A stretch of 64,000 nt of DNA from Taeniopygia guttata (lineage: Eukaryota; Chordata; Aves; Passeriformes; Estrildidae). Positions 57,871-64,000 of the stretch are shown in pieces (the first letter of the stretch is position 1; each line of letters begins with the position of its first letter). A program made the translations under genes and the position numbers. Location: contig NC_133037.1 in the NCBI RefSeq assembly GCF_048771995.1, positions 377,001 to 441,000 on the forward strand, written 5' to 3'. The notes under the pieces are model-generated. The model saw only the letters and a list, made by a program, of their open reading frames with translations. It did not search any database and had not been told where the DNA came from.

Positions 57871-57960
57871 GCACCGCCCGGTACGGCCCGGCACGGCTCG
57901 GTACGGCCCGGCACGGCTCGGCACGGCCCGGCACGGCCCGGCACGGCTCGGCACCGCCCC
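57871..57960. repeat. Nine-copy 10-bp tandem repeat in the promoter
   Basis: Nine consecutive decamers of the form G(C/T)AC(G/C)GC(C/T)CG, mostly GCACGGCTCG, GCACGGCCCG and GTACGGCCCG, begin 13 bases upstream of the IFT122 start codon. They would lie in its 5'UTR or core promoter. Two units with C at position 5 cap the ends. Confidence 0.95.
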
Positions 57961-58007
57961 TCACGGCCGGGCCCGCTCCGCGCCGGGCGTCGCTCCGCGG
58001 CCCCGCC

Positions 58008-58022
58008 GCTGCCACGGGCAAC
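58008..58022 (+). promoter_or_regulatory. Candidate RFX X-box
   Basis: GCTGCC-ACG-GGCAAC. The right half matches RGYAAC perfectly, and the left half differs from GTNRCC at one base; the spacer is 3. It lies 150 bases upstream of the IFT122 ATG. RFX factors drive ciliary genes, IFT subunits included, through such sites. Confidence 0.55.
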
Positions 58023-58138
58023 GCGCCTGCGCCCGCGGCCCGCGGGTCCGCCGCCCCGCCAGGGGGCGCTGCCGGCGCGCAGCGGTCGCTCGTTCGCGCG
58101 GGCGGGGCGCGGAGGCGGCGCCGGGAGCGGCGCGGGAG

Positions 58139-61671
<3,533 letters not shown>

Positions 61672-61774
61672 GCTGAGCTGGGGGTGACCTGGCCCCACCG
61701 CCTTCCCTCGGGTGCCCTCACAGTTCTGGGTGTAAATATTTGTGTGATGTCATGGAGTTACCGCTATTTGTTTT

Positions 61775-61780
61775 AATAAA
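61775..61780 (+). terminator. MBD4: Poly(A) signal, MBD4
   Basis: AATAAA about 105 bases after the MBD4 stop, followed by a GT-rich stretch (GTGTCCCTGTTTTGTAGTG). Confidence 0.85.
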
Positions 61781-61799
61781 GGTGTCCCTGTTTTGTAGT

Positions 61800-62370
61800 G
61801 CCTGTCTCTTCTTGCAGCGCAGCTCTGTGCCCACAGCTGCGCCCCGGGCTGGGGTCCCGCTGGGCACAGCCGTCCGGTGGGGCCGGAGCGCTCGGTTCCT
61901 GCTCCCGGTGCTGGGCTGAGCGGGGGAGCCTGCGCCAGGAGCAGGCCGGGGCGGAGCACAGCTCGCCCCGCGGCTGTGCCGGTGCCGCCGGAGGTACCGG
62001 TGCCTTCCCGGTCTCGGCCGGGCCGGGCCCGTGTCGCCGCGGCAGGACAGGGCCGGGCGCGCTCCGGGTCCGCCGCGCCGCCAGGCGGCGCCCGCCCGCC
62101 CGCCCTGGCGGAAGCGGCTGGTGGGCACAGCGTGCCTGTGACGGACAGGTCCTGTCAGCCCCGTAGCAAGCGCACCGTTCGTGGCGGTGAGCGGGAAGCA
62201 CCGATCGGGGCGCCCCCGCCGGACTGAACCTCCCTGCCCGGTGCTACCTCACCGCGGCGGCGGCCTGGCCTCCGCGCCGCCCCGCCGGTGCCTGGGGCCC
62301 TGTGTGCGCGGCCGCAGCGCCACACGCCCCTGCCAGGACCGTGTCCCGTAAAGCGCTTGCGCGCTAGCCC
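61800..62370. other. CpG-rich spacer and RPL32 promoter
   Basis: GC-rich, CpG-dense sequence between the MBD4 poly(A) site and the RPL32 first exon. No conserved coding content; open frames here reflect composition. It presumably holds the TATA-less RPL32 promoter. Confidence 0.6.
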
Positions 62371-62414
62371 CTCCCTCTCTCGCCCGGCCCGCGGTGGAGG
62401 CGCCATCGGCACCG
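62371..62414 (+). promoter_or_regulatory. RPL32: RPL32 non-coding exon 1 with 5'TOP tract
   Basis: A pyrimidine run CTCCCTCTCTCGCCC begins near 62371 and is followed by a strong donor ACCG|GTGAGT at 62414/62415. The matching acceptor is at 62937-62938, just before CCACCATGCC. Ribosomal protein mRNAs start with such a terminal oligopyrimidine tract, which places them under mTOR/LARP1 translational control. The exact first base is inferred. Confidence 0.7.
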
Positions 62415-62740
62415 GTGAGTCCTGGCCCGCCATCCGCGGCCATCCGCGGCCATGGGGCCATCTGGGCCCCTGCGCTTCTGGCACGGACCGGTTTCCTCCC
62501 TTAACCTTCTCCTCCGCCGCATCTTTTCCCCGCGGCGGGGAAAGCGGCCCCCGCGGGCCGGCACTGCTTCTCTGCCTGGGCGGCGCCGCGGCCTCACCCG
62601 CGGCCCTGCCCGGGCGGCGGGGCCGTGCTTGGACACGAGCCGGGCCGGGGGCTCTGGAGCGGGGCGGGCGGAGCCGGGGGCTCGGTCGCTGCTCATCTCC
62701 GCGGCGCCGGGCAGGAGCATCGCGGGGCTGACAGCGCGGC

Positions 62741-64000
<1,260 letters not shown>

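Larger units (their letters stand above)
57859..58138. promoter_or_regulatory. Bidirectional CpG-island promoter of IFT122 and MBD4
   Basis: The start codons of IFT122 (minus) and MBD4 (plus) are 280 bases apart, head to head, in very GC-rich, CpG-dense sequence without a TATA box. The space holds a decamer array next to IFT122 and a candidate RFX X-box. The arrangement matches the IFT122-MBD4 divergent pair of mammals. Confidence 0.85.

Overview
This is a bird nuclear genome window, eukaryotic and intron-rich. Three things point to a bird. The rhodopsin is 351 residues long, as in chicken, and nearly identical to avian RH1. There are two CR1 LINE tails. The gene spacing is compact with GC-rich CpG islands, as on avian microchromosomes (chicken RHO is on chromosome 12). 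Rhodopsin residues such as Ile in GFPINFLTL would suit a passerine, but I cannot fix the species.

The window is the conserved block PLXND1 (+) - H1-8/H1FOO (-) - RHO (-) - IFT122 (-) - MBD4 (+), followed by RPL32 (+). Human 3q21.3 has the same order from PLXND1 to MBD4. I assigned all exons by reading both strands, and every exon set closes in frame. From left to right: 1-2004 is PLXND1 intron; 2005-13629 holds the last 11 PLXND1 exons (418 residues), followed by a long 3'UTR to about 15975; 17713-18985 is oocyte linker histone H1-8 (5 exons, 284 aa); 21306-24037 is RHO (5 exons, 351 aa) with a recognisable rod promoter just upstream; 27994-57858 is the full IFT122 coding region (29 exons, 1184 aa); 57859-58138 is a head-to-head promoter; 58139-61671 is MBD4 (8 exons, 509 aa); 62371 to the window end is RPL32, cut in its last exon, with an intronic SNORA7 H/ACA snoRNA.

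The genes are not one pathway. They are neighbours by old synteny: a semaphorin receptor, an oocyte chromatin protein, the rod visual pigment, an IFT-A ciliary transport subunit, a T:G/U:G mismatch DNA glycosylase and a ribosomal protein. IFT122 and MBD4 share one CpG-island promoter, with a candidate RFX X-box and a tandem decamer array. IFT122 intron 1 is largely a roughly 50-bp GC-rich minisatellite.

I found no new gene system, CRISPR array, tRNA, endogenous retrovirus or intact transposon. The most worthwhile non-gene signals are a perfect 39-bp inverted repeat in a PLXND1 intron, the minisatellite and decamer arrays at the IFT122/MBD4 promoter, the SNORA7-bearing RPL32 placed where mammals carry the RPL32P3/SNORA7B pseudogene, and an ambiguous MBD4 exon 3 boundary.
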